NCBI GenBank assembly: GCA_021780815.1
Contig: JAJXYC010000005.1
Location: forward strand, 62,001 to 126,000
Origin: Bacteroidota bacterium
Lineage (GTDB): Bacteria; Bacteroidota; Ignavibacteria; Kapaibacteriales; UBA2268
Reading direction: 5' to 3'
DNA length: 64,000 nt
The position numbers and the translations under genes were made by a program. This document shows positions 26,629-34,822 of the stretch, one piece after another (the first letter of the stretch is position 1; every line of letters starts with the position of its first letter). The notes under the pieces were generated by a model. The model saw only the letters and a program-made list of their open reading frames with translations. It was not told where the DNA came from and made no database searches.

Positions 26629-27690
26629 TTATCCTTTAAAAATGTTATTGTTATGGTATTCTAAAAAATCTTTATTGGGTTTAAAACGATTTGGTAAATT
26701 GATGTTTTTATTTTCATAAAAAATAAAATATTCTTTAACTATTTCAATATTAATAAAATCATAAATATATTTTGAAATTTTAATTTTATAATTGGGTGTA
26801 ACAGTTAATAAACCTCTATCAAATGCTCTATCGTGTAAAGAATTTAAACACAAACCATTATGTGGATTTAATCTATTTTTTTCATCAGAAGCCCAAGGCA
26901 TAATATGACTTGCGTTTAATAATTCAATAATTGGCAAATTTGTTATACAGCATTTATTTTGATATGAAGTTAACACAGCATTTCTAAAAAAATTTTGATT
27001 AACTCTCATTTTTACAATACTTTCACGTTCTTTACCCTTCGGAAAATCTTTATTTTGATTAAAAATGTATTCTAATTCTAAAATTTTGTTTTCACTTTCA
27101 ATAGCGTATTTTTCCCAATCGTTATTAAAATTATTCCATATATTTTTATCGTCAATTTCAATGTTTTCAATATCTTTATTAATTCCCAATTTTTCAAAAT
27201 TTCGCAATCTTTTGGCTATTTCTTTTTCTGATTTTCCGATTAGATTTGCAAAATTTACAATTAAAATATTTTTTGAATTTATTTCATCTAATGGAATTTT
27301 ACAAAATAAATTAAAAGCGGCTGTCAATTCATTATTTGTCCAACTATTTGAAATTTCATAAAGTAAAAAAACTGCATTTTCTATGTCAGTATCATTTTCA
27401 ACTGTAAAATTTATTTGAAAATTTTTTCCAAAACTTCCTTTTGTGCCATCTCTTTCTTTAAATTTAATTTTTGTTTGATATTTTTCAGTAATAGAAATAA
27501 CATCTCCAAGACACCAAATATCAATTTTAGGTTTAATTTTATGAACCAAAATATAGGCAAATCTTTTACCGCCTTTTTGAAATAGACCACACCATTTATC
27601 TGTTTCAATTGCGTGTAAATCAACAATCAATGGTTCTAATTGATTTACTAATTTTCTAAAAAGTTGTTTTGAAATAGATATATTTTCCAT
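26629..27690 (-). CDS. HNH endonuclease with extra N-terminal domain
   Basis: A 353-residue protein whose C-terminal half is an HNH_2-type nuclease: the central motif is CCITNLPIIELLNASHIMPW, followed by NPHNGLCLNSLHDRAFDRG, which provides the metal-binding and catalytic His/Asn residues. The middle part (NELTAAFNLFCKIPLDEIN, then NFANLIGKSEKEIAKRLRNF) is the helical region commonly preceding this nuclease. The first 110 residues (WCGLFQKGGKRFAYILVHK through DTDIENAVFLLYEI) form a separate alpha/beta domain, somewhat like DUF5655, and may read DNA sequence or modification. It lies three bases after the methyltransferase and four before the BsaWI-like gene, and is the only intact member of the cluster. 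Confidence 0.85.
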   Translation of the reverse strand: MENISISKQLFRKLVNQLEPLIVDLHAIETDKWCGLFQKGGKRFAYILVHKIKPKIDIWCLGDVISITEKYQTKIKFKERDGTKGSFGKNFQINFTVENDTDIENAVFLLYEISNSWTNNELTAAFNLFCKIPLDEINSKNILIVNFANLIGKSEKEIAKRLRNFEKLGINKDIENIEIDDKNIWNNFNNDWEKYAIESENKILELEYIFNQNKDFPKGKERESIVKMRVNQNFFRNAVLTSYQNKCCITNLPIIELLNASHIMPWASDEKNRLNPHNGLCLNSLHDRAFDRGLLTVTPNYKIKISKYIYDFINIEIVKEYFIFYENKNINLPNRFKPNKDFLEYHNNNIFKG

Positions 27691-27693
27691 TAA

Positions 27694-28953
27694 TTAAGCC
27701 GCTAATTTATCTGTGTTAGAAGTTTTTGCAAATCTGCCTGTTTCTGCATCTCTTGTTGATGGTAACATTTTAGATGGAATTTCACGATGAATAATTTTAT
27801 GAGTTTTAAAACCAATGTTTTCAAATTGTTCTTTGAAAACTTCTGCGTTAAGTATTTCTACACCATTAAACTGCGTATTTCCAATTACAATACAAGCACG
27901 ACCACCTTTTTTTAAAACTCGTTTTGTTTCTATCCAAGTTTCGAGCATATCGGCAAAATAATTTTTTACTTCTTTACCTTTTTTGTTATTTCCTAAATTT
28001 TTTACAATTTCGTTTGCTAAATTGCTTTGTAAATCAATATTTTCACGTTCTTTATATGCACTGCCCATAAATTTTTTACGAAATTCGCTTAATTCGTTCA
28101 AATAACCAAGCCATAGTAATGGTAATTAGTGTAAATCAGCATATTCATAAGAAGTTACATAAGGTGGACTTGTTACAATTAAAGTCGCTTTTTCGTCTTT
28201 ACAAGGCAAATTTCTTGCGTCTTGACATTTTATTTCTCTGTAATTATCAATATTTTGTTTTATTTCGCTGTTTAATATTTTATCGAATTCAGCGTGTTTT
28301 TTTATCATTTTTTTTGTCTGCTCAAAAAATGTTTTTATCGGATCGTAATCTTTTTTCTTCAAATCTCTTGTTGGCTTTACACTTTTTTGCATCCAAATTG
28401 AACAAGTTTTAAGAATTTGTGCAAATGAAACCAAAAAGAAATCTCTAATATCCTTGTTTTGATTTTCAAGTATTTTCGTTAATAAAATTGCCAATTTATT
28501 TTTTGTTCCGTTTTTAAACCAATAATCAATACGTTCATTTTTAGGTATTCTTTCTAATGCTTCTTTTAAATAATAATCATATTGTCCATTTAATCTATTA
28601 GTTATATCAAAATACAAATTTGTAAATTCCTCTGACAATAAAATAGGATTTATAGGTGTTGTTTTTACTTTTGCTATTAATGTTGCAATTTCATTAATAT
28701 CTGTTCCTTTGCCAATTCTTTGATTAACAATGCTTTCTAAAACAGTTGTTCCACTACCACTAAAAGGGTCTATTATAATATCTCCATTGTTACTATTCTC
28801 AACTATCAATCTTTGAGCAAGTTGTGGAATAAATTTTGCAGGATAAGTATAATAACCGTGTGTAATATAAGATGTATCTTTAATCGTTTTTTCAACAAAC
28901 GACCAAGATTTATCTATTTCTATTTCTTTTAACATATCAATTTGTAAATCCAT
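27694..28953 (-). pseudogene. DNA methyltransferase (probable N4-cytosine), broken by one in-frame TAA
   Basis: A 419-codon frame with a single TAA at 28126-28128. The N-terminal piece has the SAM-binding motif IIDPFSGSGTT near residue 60 and, after about 200 residues that could hold the target recognition region, the catalytic TSPPYVTSYEYADLH; the stop follows at once. The frame resumes as LPLLWLGYLNELSEFRKK and ends with the KKGGRACIVIGNT strand. YADLH-stop-LPLLWLGY points to a lost Gln (CAA to TAA). The SPPY motif favours N4-methylcytosine. Motif I before motif IV is the alpha/gamma-like order. The break follows the catalytic motif, so the first piece alone is unlikely to be active. A G7 run lies 10 bases upstream of the ATG. 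Confidence 0.75.
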
Positions 28954-29155
28954 TGTTTAAATTCCCCCCCAAGTATATAATTTTTAGTTAAGCATTAATT
29001 TAATTGTTATTTATATTGAAACAATTTTCATTGTTTTTTATTTTACAAATTTAATAAAATTTTCTATTGCAGTAGTGTTGTACTTATAAAGGTTAATTTG
29101 TTTTTATTTCGTAAATTGCACATTTATTAATTACTTAATAAATTCTGATGGAAAT

Positions 29156-29923
29156 ATGAAATTACAAACTTTCTCCAGAAAAAGCTATTATTTTTTTGCA
29201 CTTACAATATCTTTTTTTATTACAATTTCTCTTACAATTATATCAAGCAGGAATTTATTTGCAGATTCTTTACAAGATAATTCAACAAAACAAATCGTTA
29301 TCCCAAAGAACAAGTATGGATTGGAAGTTATTGATAATATCGATATCTATAATCAACTAGTCAAATTAGATTCAAATAATAAACTTGTAGATTTAGAAAA
29401 ATTTATACCACAGTTAAAATTGTATATTCGGTATGCAACAAAAAACAATTTCACCAAAACGGCAGTTTATCCCAAGGCAAAAGTATTCGCAAGATTGCCT
29501 GTTGCAAAGGCAATTTATAAAATTCAGAAAGTCTTAAAATCCAAAGGTTATGGCTTGATTATTTTTGACGCATATCGTCCATATTCAATTACTTTGAAAT
29601 TTTGGGATTTGATTAAGGATACGAATTTTGTGGCAGATCCTTGGACAGGTTCCAGACACAATCGTGGTTGCGCTGTTGATGTATCAATTTATAATTTAAA
29701 AACTGGAAAAGAAATACATATGCCATCACGCTTTGATGATTTTACAAATAAAGCTTTTCCAACAAACAATAATTTTCCCAAAGAAATTCTCAAAAATAGA
29801 AAAATGTTAATTGATATTATGACGGCAAATGGTTTCACTGTTTACCCCACAGAATGGTGGCATTTTGACTTTCAAGGTTATAAAAAATTTAATTTAATGG
29901 ATATTAGTTTTGATTTACTTTAA
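29156..29923 (+). CDS. D-alanyl-D-alanine dipeptidase, VanX/DdpX family
   Basis: A 255-residue M15D peptidase with an N-terminal signal or anchor (about residues 10-37). Zinc and catalytic motifs are present: Arg in FDAYRPYS, SRHNRGCAVDVS with the first His and Asp ligands, and TEWWHFDF with the catalytic Glu and third His ligand. Such enzymes hydrolyse D-Ala-D-Ala; outside vancomycin clusters they usually recycle peptidoglycan-derived dipeptides. No vanH or vanA relatives are adjacent, so resistance is unlikely. It is divergent from the R-M island across a 200-base AT-rich spacer without genes. Confidence 0.93.
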   Translation: MKLQTFSRKSYYFFALTISFFITISLTIISSRNLFADSLQDNSTKQIVIPKNKYGLEVIDNIDIYNQLVKLDSNNKLVDLEKFIPQLKLYIRYATKNNFTKTAVYPKAKVFARLPVAKAIYKIQKVLKSKGYGLIIFDAYRPYSITLKFWDLIKDTNFVADPWTGSRHNRGCAVDVSIYNLKTGKEIHMPSRFDDFTNKAFPTNNNFPKEILKNRKMLIDIMTANGFTVYPTEWWHFDFQGYKKFNLMDISFDLL

Positions 29924-29959
29924 AAATACTTATTATTGCTTGAATTTAATATACAGAAA

Positions 29960-30493
29960 TTAGGATTTATTATAAACTTTTAAATTTTTTTTGTAATAAT
30001 TAAATGCAGAAAAATAGGACAAAATTAATCCCAAGACAAGAAAATAAGGATTGATAATTTGGACTTTAAAAATAAGCCCAAACAAACTTAAAGCAATTAC
30101 AGCAGCAGTAACTTTTCCTAATAAATCAGATTGAGGTACAGATTTAACTTTACGAGTTATCACCAATCCCCCAAGCAACAGTAATAGGTCTCTGACGACA
30201 TACATTATAACAAACCATAAAGGCAATTCACCTTTAAAAAGCAAAGCAAGAGCAATAAAAGCATACATAACTTTATCAGCAAGTGGGTCTAATACTTTTC
30301 CTAATTCAGATTGTTGGTTAAGCTTTCTAGCAATAGTTCCATCAATAGCATCTGTAAAATATGCAATCATAATTACAATAATTGCATATTTGCTATAATT
30401 CCAATATAGCAGATGTCCAATCAAAGGCGCCAAAATTAATCTTAATAAACTCAAAAAATTTGGCAATGTCCATATTTTTTTAAATATTGTCAA
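29960..30493 (-). CDS. pgsA: CDP-diacylglycerol-glycerol-3-phosphate 3-phosphatidyltransferase
   Basis: A 177-residue polytopic CDP-alcohol phosphatidyltransferase. The signature Asp-Gly...Ala-Arg...Gly...Asp...Asp is visible in DAIDGTIARKL and GKVLDPLADKV (residues about 47-73). PgsA makes phosphatidylglycerophosphate for phosphatidylglycerol and cardiolipin. It overlaps the upstream symporter gene by 14 bases and starts with TTG at 30491-30493, preceded by the strong Shine-Dalgarno AAGGAGG. The assignment to PgsA rather than another CDP-alcohol transferase rests on length and the EL-GKVLDPLADK context. Confidence 0.88.
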   Translation of the reverse strand: MTIFKKIWTLPNFLSLLRLILAPLIGHLLYWNYSKYAIIVIMIAYFTDAIDGTIARKLNQQSELGKVLDPLADKVMYAFIALALLFKGELPLWFVIMYVVRDLLLLLGGLVITRKVKSVPQSDLLGKVTAAVIALSLFGLIFKVQIINPYFLVLGLILSYFSAFNYYKKNLKVYNKS

Positions 30494-31871
30494 TTTTCCT
30501 CCTTAAAAATACTATTGCAAAAATAAATGACACAAAAATACCGGGCATCATAGGTTCAAATTGCAAAAATATGGAAAACTTATCTGATAGAAATAATTGT
30601 GCAAAAACCCAAAACAAAGAAATTGTTACAGGCAAAATTATCGCCCAATTAATCAACTTGGGATTAAATCTATATTTAGGGAAATAAGTTAGCAATACAG
30701 GTAATAATAACCCAGGAATTGCCACAGATGACGTTTTATAAATAATGTCTATTACCGAAGGTAAAGCAAGAGCAATAACAATAGAAAACACCATAGTGAT
30801 TAATAAACCAGCCTGAGTTAAGTGTATAGTAGAGAATCTTGTGAATCTTCTAAATTTCTTAAGTATGTCTTTCCCAATTGTAGCAGCTGATATAAAAGCA
30901 TAACTATCCAAAGTAGACATAATTACAGATAACATAGAGACAACAAAAATTCCTTTCCAAAATTCTGGCAACACTTTTTCCGCTAGAATTGGATATGTTT
31001 GTAATGGGTCATTAATACTTAAATATGCTCTGGCATATAAACCAGTAATTAAAGTTAGCAAATCAAAAATTATCCAAAATCCAATTGAAACTAGAACACC
31101 ATTTCTTGCAGTTTTACTATTTAATGAAGCGGCACATCTTTGATGAAAACTTGGGTCCACAAACGTTTGTAATGAAATAATAAACCAAGCCACAACATAT
31201 TGAATTGATTTATCTCCTAAAATAGTAAGATGTTGTTGTGGCAATTTCAAAATCATATCGCTTAAACTTCCAAATGTAAAAAATGCAAAGATTAATAACA
31301 CAAAAAAACCTACATACATCAAAATAAATTGTATAGAATTAGTCCAAACATCTGATTTTAATCCACCCCAAAATAAATAAATCAAAGATAGCACCGTAAC
31401 AATAATAATAGAAAATAAGAGATTTTGCCCGCTAATTATTTGAAATATTTCTCCCAACATCAAAATATAAGCGGCAGGCAAAGTAATAAGCAAAACTACT
31501 ATTGAAGCAAAAAAGCCTGATGTAGCTCCGAAGGTATTTGATATTTGCTCAGGGATTGAATTAAATCCTAAATTTCTAATTTTACTTGCAATAAATATTG
31601 CAAAAAGAAAAGCAGAAATATAATATGGAACTCCAAAACATATCCAAGCAACAATACCACTACGGTAAACAAATTCCCCTATACCAAGAATGTTACCATA
31701 CCAAGTTGCAACCAAACTTGCAACAAAAAAAGGAAGTGTTATTTTTCTTCCCGCCAATAAATAATTTTCTTCATTAGTTGATTGTTTTTTTATTTTTGCT
31801 TTAAAGCCTACAAATAAAATGACCAAAAAATAAACTAAAATTATTGTTATATCAATTATAGATAATTTCAT
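30480..31871 (-). CDS. Sodium:solute symporter family protein
   Basis: A 463-residue SSS-family (LeuT-fold) transporter with about 12-13 TM helices. The start DITIILVYFLVILFVGF and TNEENYLLAGRKITLPFFVA are typical of the first helix and loop, and SLVATWYGNILGIGEFVYR is the conserved unwound helix that binds the substrate and sodium. The substrate cannot be deduced. It overlaps pgsA downstream, perhaps only by compaction. Confidence 0.9.
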   Translation of the reverse strand: MKLSIIDITIILVYFLVILFVGFKAKIKKQSTNEENYLLAGRKITLPFFVASLVATWYGNILGIGEFVYRSGIVAWICFGVPYYISAFLFAIFIASKIRNLGFNSIPEQISNTFGATSGFFASIVVLLITLPAAYILMLGEIFQIISGQNLLFSIIIVTVLSLIYLFWGGLKSDVWTNSIQFILMYVGFFVLLIFAFFTFGSLSDMILKLPQQHLTILGDKSIQYVVAWFIISLQTFVDPSFHQRCAASLNSKTARNGVLVSIGFWIIFDLLTLITGLYARAYLSINDPLQTYPILAEKVLPEFWKGIFVVSMLSVIMSTLDSYAFISAATIGKDILKKFRRFTRFSTIHLTQAGLLITMVFSIVIALALPSVIDIIYKTSSVAIPGLLLPVLLTYFPKYRFNPKLINWAIILPVTISLFWVFAQLFLSDKFSIFLQFEPMMPGIFVSFIFAIVFLRRKIDNI

Positions 31872-31935
31872 TTTTCATTTTTATACAATCAAATAAAGTT
31901 TTTTTGTAAATTTGATTTCAAAAAAATCAAAATTA

Positions 31936-32412
31936 ATGAAAGTAGTTGTACAAAAGGTAAAATATTCAAAATTATGGATAAAAAACAAATTAGTTTGCTC
32001 CATAGATAAAGGATTAATGATTCTTATTGGTTTTAAATTTTTAGATAATGAGACACTTTTTGAATGGTTTGCAAATAAATTAGTAAACTTGCGTATTTTT
32101 AACGATGATACGGGCAAAATGAATTTATCTGTAAAAGATATAAGCGGAAGTTTAATGATTATTTCGAACTTCACATTATATGGTGATGTTAGAAAAGGGT
32201 TCCGTCCAAGTTATTCAAGTGCAATGGATCCAGCATCAGCAAAATTATTATTTAATAAATTCGTGGATTATTTATACAAGAATTATCCAAATATCAATAT
32301 CCAAACAGGAGTATTCGGAGAAATGATGGAAATTGAATTACTTAATGATGGACCAGTAACTATTATTATTGAAAAATCTAATTCTGAAAATAGTGAAATA
32401 ATCAAAAATTAA
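31936..32412 (+). CDS. dtd: D-aminoacyl-tRNA deacylase
   Basis: A 158-residue DTD, which releases D-amino acids (and Gly from tRNA-Ala) from mischarged tRNAs. The conserved active-site strand LMIISNFTLYGDVRKGFRPS and the C-terminal GPVTI cross-subunit motif are both present. I start it at the ATG at 31936 (MKVVVQKV, matching the family's MRVVVQRV); a TTG 24 bases upstream would add a non-conserved leader. TAAATTTG upstream at about 31906-31913 could be a promoter -7 box. Its 3' end overlaps the convergent aroE-aroK fusion by four bases. Confidence 0.95.
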   Translation: MKVVVQKVKYSKLWIKNKLVCSIDKGLMILIGFKFLDNETLFEWFANKLVNLRIFNDDTGKMNLSVKDISGSLMIISNFTLYGDVRKGFRPSYSSAMDPASAKLLFNKFVDYLYKNYPNINIQTGVFGEMMEIELLNDGPVTIIIEKSNSENSEIIKN

Positions 32413-33701
32413 ATTATTCTAGATATTTCATTAATTAATCTCTCTTCTGCGGATTCAATTGTAGAAGAGTTAATAAAAATATATTCAGAATTATTGAAAT
32501 AATCATATTTTCTACTATTAAATAAATTGATAGTTTCTTCTAAGTTATTAATCAAAGGGCGACTTTTTATTGTTTTAATTCGTTCAAAAGCTAGTTCCAA
32601 AGGAGAATAAATCCACACAACCGAACCCATTGATTTTAATAATTGAACGTTTTCTTGGGTTTCAAGAGTACCACCACCTACTGATAAAATAAAATTGTTC
32701 TTTGAAGGATTTTGTGCAAGTTCATTTAAAGTTTGGGTTTCAAGTTCACGGAAATAATTTTCCCCATACTTTTTAAAAATTTCAGCTATGCTTAAATTTG
32801 TTTTCTCTTCAATGATATCATCTAAATCAAAGGAATTTAATCCAAGATTTGATGCACATAACTTACTTAAAGTTGTCTTACCTGAACCAGAAAATCCAGT
32901 AAAAATAAAGTTTTTCGAATTTCGTTGCGCAGTATTATTAAAAAAATGAAAGATATTTTTTGCTTCTGTTTTAATATTTGTAAAGAACTCAAAAGATAAC
33001 GAGGCTTGATTAATTAACCATTTTTCTCCAATAATAACTTTAAAACCAAATTTTTTTTGATTTTCAACAAAAAAAGAATGATGGTAAATCGTATCAAAAA
33101 TAATTTGCTGTTTAGTAAAATTAAGTTCTGTAAGTATTTTAGAATTCGGAGGAATAGTAGAAATAATAAAATCATAATCAGCGATTGTATGAATTACTTC
33201 TTTTGTAGAAGAAAAATTTATTCCAAATTCATTGGCAATTTTTTGAGATTTTTCATCAGATCTATCCCAAATTGTAATAATAGCATTTAAATTTCTAATG
33301 GCAAAAGCGGCAGTTCGAGCCGCGGCACCAGTACCAAGAATTAACACTTTCTTCTTATTTAGAGAAATTGAATTATCCCAAATTGTTTTTAAAATCCCAA
33401 AATAGTCAGTATTATAGCCAATTTTTGTTTTATTTTTAAAAACAATAGTGTTGGCGGCATTTAAATTTGTTGCTTGATAATCAAGTTTTTCAAGATGTTC
33501 AATAATAAGTTGCTTAAAAGGACTTGTTACATTAAAACCGTCCATTTCCATAATACCTGCAAAATCAATAGCTTCACTAATTTTTTCGCAAGAAATTCTG
33601 TTATAATGGATATTTAAGGAATGTTGTTGTTTGAGAAAAGAAAAAATCTCAGGACTTCTACTATGAAAAACAGGGTTACCAACAACAGCTAATTTTAACA
33701 T
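32409..33701 (-). CDS. aroE-aroK: Fused shikimate dehydrogenase-shikimate kinase
   Basis: A 430-residue bifunctional protein of the aromatic amino acid pathway. Residues 1 to about 255 are AroE: SRSP at 14-17, the catalytic Lys63 in NVTSPFK, Asn84, Asp99 in NTDYFG and the NADP loop GTGAAAR at 123-129. Residues about 262-430 are AroK: Walker A GFSGSGKTT (269-277), FDLDD for magnesium and shikimate, GENYFRELE, GGGT and the lid Arg in SRPLI. It should reduce 3-dehydroshikimate and phosphorylate the product. All key residues of both halves are present, so both activities are expected. The fusion is unusual, since these enzymes are generally separate in bacteria. Confidence 0.93.
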   Translation of the reverse strand: MLKLAVVGNPVFHSRSPEIFSFLKQQHSLNIHYNRISCEKISEAIDFAGIMEMDGFNVTSPFKQLIIEHLEKLDYQATNLNAANTIVFKNKTKIGYNTDYFGILKTIWDNSISLNKKKVLILGTGAAARTAAFAIRNLNAIITIWDRSDEKSQKIANEFGINFSSTKEVIHTIADYDFIISTIPPNSKILTELNFTKQQIIFDTIYHHSFFVENQKKFGFKVIIGEKWLINQASLSFEFFTNIKTEAKNIFHFFNNTAQRNSKNFIFTGFSGSGKTTLSKLCASNLGLNSFDLDDIIEEKTNLSIAEIFKKYGENYFRELETQTLNELAQNPSKNNFILSVGGGTLETQENVQLLKSMGSVVWIYSPLELAFERIKTIKSRPLINNLEETINLFNSRKYDYFNNSEYIFINSSTIESAEERLINEISRII

Positions 33702-33730
33702 AATTTAAACATTAAGTAGTTTTAAAAATA

Positions 33731-33778
33731 ACCCGAAATTCTTGATAATTTTATTTAATTTTCTAAAGAACTTCGGGT
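33731..33778 (-). terminator. Terminator-like hairpin after groES
   Basis: ACCCGAA pairs with TTCGGGT and TTCTT with AAGAA, with one mismatch between them and a loop of 22 bases. On the minus strand a T-rich stretch follows. It lies between groES (upstream on the minus strand) and aroE-aroK, so groES seems to be transcribed alone. Confidence 0.6.
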
Positions 33779-33804
33779 ATATTTAATTATCCTATATTCT
33801 AAAA

Positions 33805-34077
33805 TTAGTCAATAATTTTAGCAAGAATATCGCTCATTTGAATAATTTTATAGTCTTTATTATTCAAAGATATATCCTCACCACCGTATTTTGCAAAAAG
33901 TACAGTATCGCCAACTGCAAATGCAGATTTAACGTCATCGCTACTTCCAATTTCAATAACTTTTCCAACGATTGGTTTTTCCTTAGCAGTATCAGGAATA
34001 ATGATACCACTTTCAGTTTTCTTTTGCAATTCAGTTGGTTCAACCAACAATCGATCACCACATGGCTTGATTTGCAT
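33805..34077 (-). CDS. groES: Co-chaperonin GroES
   Basis: A 90-residue GroES (Cpn10), the heptameric lid of the GroEL folding chamber. It starts MQIKPCGDRLLVEP, has the mobile-loop region QKKTESGIIIPDTAKEKP, and the core KVIEIGSSDDV followed by VGDTVLFAKYGG. A strong Shine-Dalgarno AAAAGGAG precedes the ATG, in line with high expression. There is no groEL next to it: glutaredoxin lies upstream and aroE-aroK downstream behind a hairpin, so groEL must be elsewhere. Confidence 0.97.
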   Translation of the reverse strand: MQIKPCGDRLLVEPTELQKKTESGIIIPDTAKEKPIVGKVIEIGSSDDVKSAFAVGDTVLFAKYGGEDISLNNKDYKIIQMSDILAKIID

Positions 34078-34122
34078 AACTTACTCCTTTTTAATGTTTA
34101 AAAAAAATTTTATAAAATTTTG

Positions 34123-34371
34123 TTATTTGATATTAAGATATTGATTTATTTTGTTCCTATCAAACCCGATAATTGGTTTGTTATTTATTAAAATTACAGG
34201 AACACCTGAGTTCCCATTTGTTCTATTTTGCATATCACGTAAAGCAGATTGATCCCTTGATACGTCCACATCTTTAAACTTGATATTTTTTTCTTTTAAA
34301 TACCTTTTAGCATTGTTACAGTGCGAACAAGTTGGTGTTGAAAAAACTATTACTTTTGCTGTTTGTTCCAT
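34123..34371 (-). CDS. Glutaredoxin family protein
   Basis: An 82-residue thioredoxin-fold protein. The redox motif is CSHC (in FSTPTCSHCNNAKRYL), the cis-Pro loop is SGVPVI and the final helix follows the conserved GF of IIGFDRN. The small size and CxxC place it with NrdH/YruB-like glutaredoxins, which may be reduced by thioredoxin reductase rather than glutathione. It is upstream of groES on the same strand, with 45 bases between them, and might be co-transcribed with it. Confidence 0.9.
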   Translation of the reverse strand: MEQTAKVIVFSTPTCSHCNNAKRYLKEKNIKFKDVDVSRDQSALRDMQNRTNGNSGVPVILINNKPIIGFDRNKINQYLNIK

Positions 34372-34510
34372 AATTTATTTTAAGTTTATTAAAAATATAT
34401 TTATTAATTTTGAAATTATATTTTGTATAAAAGTTAAAACGAAAATTCGATAAAATTATTTTTAAATTTTCAATTCTATTTTTTCTATATTAAGTATAAG
34501 ATTATGATTT

Positions 34511-34822
34511 ATGGCTAATAAAACAAAGTTTATTATTACTGAAAAGGATTTTAGTCCTCTTTCGTCTAAATTCAAAATTTTATCAGAAGAATCAAGATTA
34601 AAAATATTACAAATCTTGCAATCTGGTGAAAAATCAGTCAAAGAAATAGTTGAAGAAAGTGGATTTTTGCAAGCTAATGTGTCAAAACAACTTAAACTTT
34701 TAAATGACTTTAACATCGTTCAATTTCGTACAGAAGGGAAACAACATTTTTACCAAATTAAAGATAAACAAGTTTTAAAAATATGTAGAATCATTTGCGA
34801 AAGTAGTAGGGAGAATGCTTAA
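34511..34822 (+). CDS. ArsR family transcriptional regulator
   Basis: A 103-residue winged helix-turn-helix. FKILSEESRLKILQIL and VKEIVEESGFLQANVSKQLK are the typical ArsR dimerisation and recognition helices, and the wing is IVQFRTEGKQHFYQI. The ELCVCDL cysteine metal site of ArsR/SmtB is missing, so it may respond to something other than arsenite or zinc. It overlaps the plsC gene by eight bases, a translational coupling that hints at control of lipid synthesis or shared transcription. A TAATTTTG box at 34405-34412 could be its promoter. Confidence 0.9.
   Translation: MANKTKFIITEKDFSPLSSKFKILSEESRLKILQILQSGEKSVKEIVEESGFLQANVSKQLKLLNDFNIVQFRTEGKQHFYQIKDKQVLKICRIICESSRENA

Noticed and set aside
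28119-28412. Plus-strand open frame opposite the methyltransferase
   Set aside because: It is antisense to a recognisable methyltransferase, composed mostly of Phe, Leu and Ser, and has no family motif.
25803-28953. Genome-wide reassignment of TAA as a sense codon
   Set aside because: Many housekeeping genes in the window, including nuoL, lepA and rpoN, end in TAA right where their families end, so TAA is a normal stop here.
29156-29923. Vancomycin-resistance gene vanX
   Set aside because: No vanH, vanA or vanRS relatives; VanX-like dipeptidases are common in peptidoglycan recycling.
29960-30493. Reading pgsA as phosphatidylserine synthase or cardiolipin synthase
   Set aside because: Length (177 residues) and the GKVLDPLADK signature fit PgsA better; the choice is not absolute.
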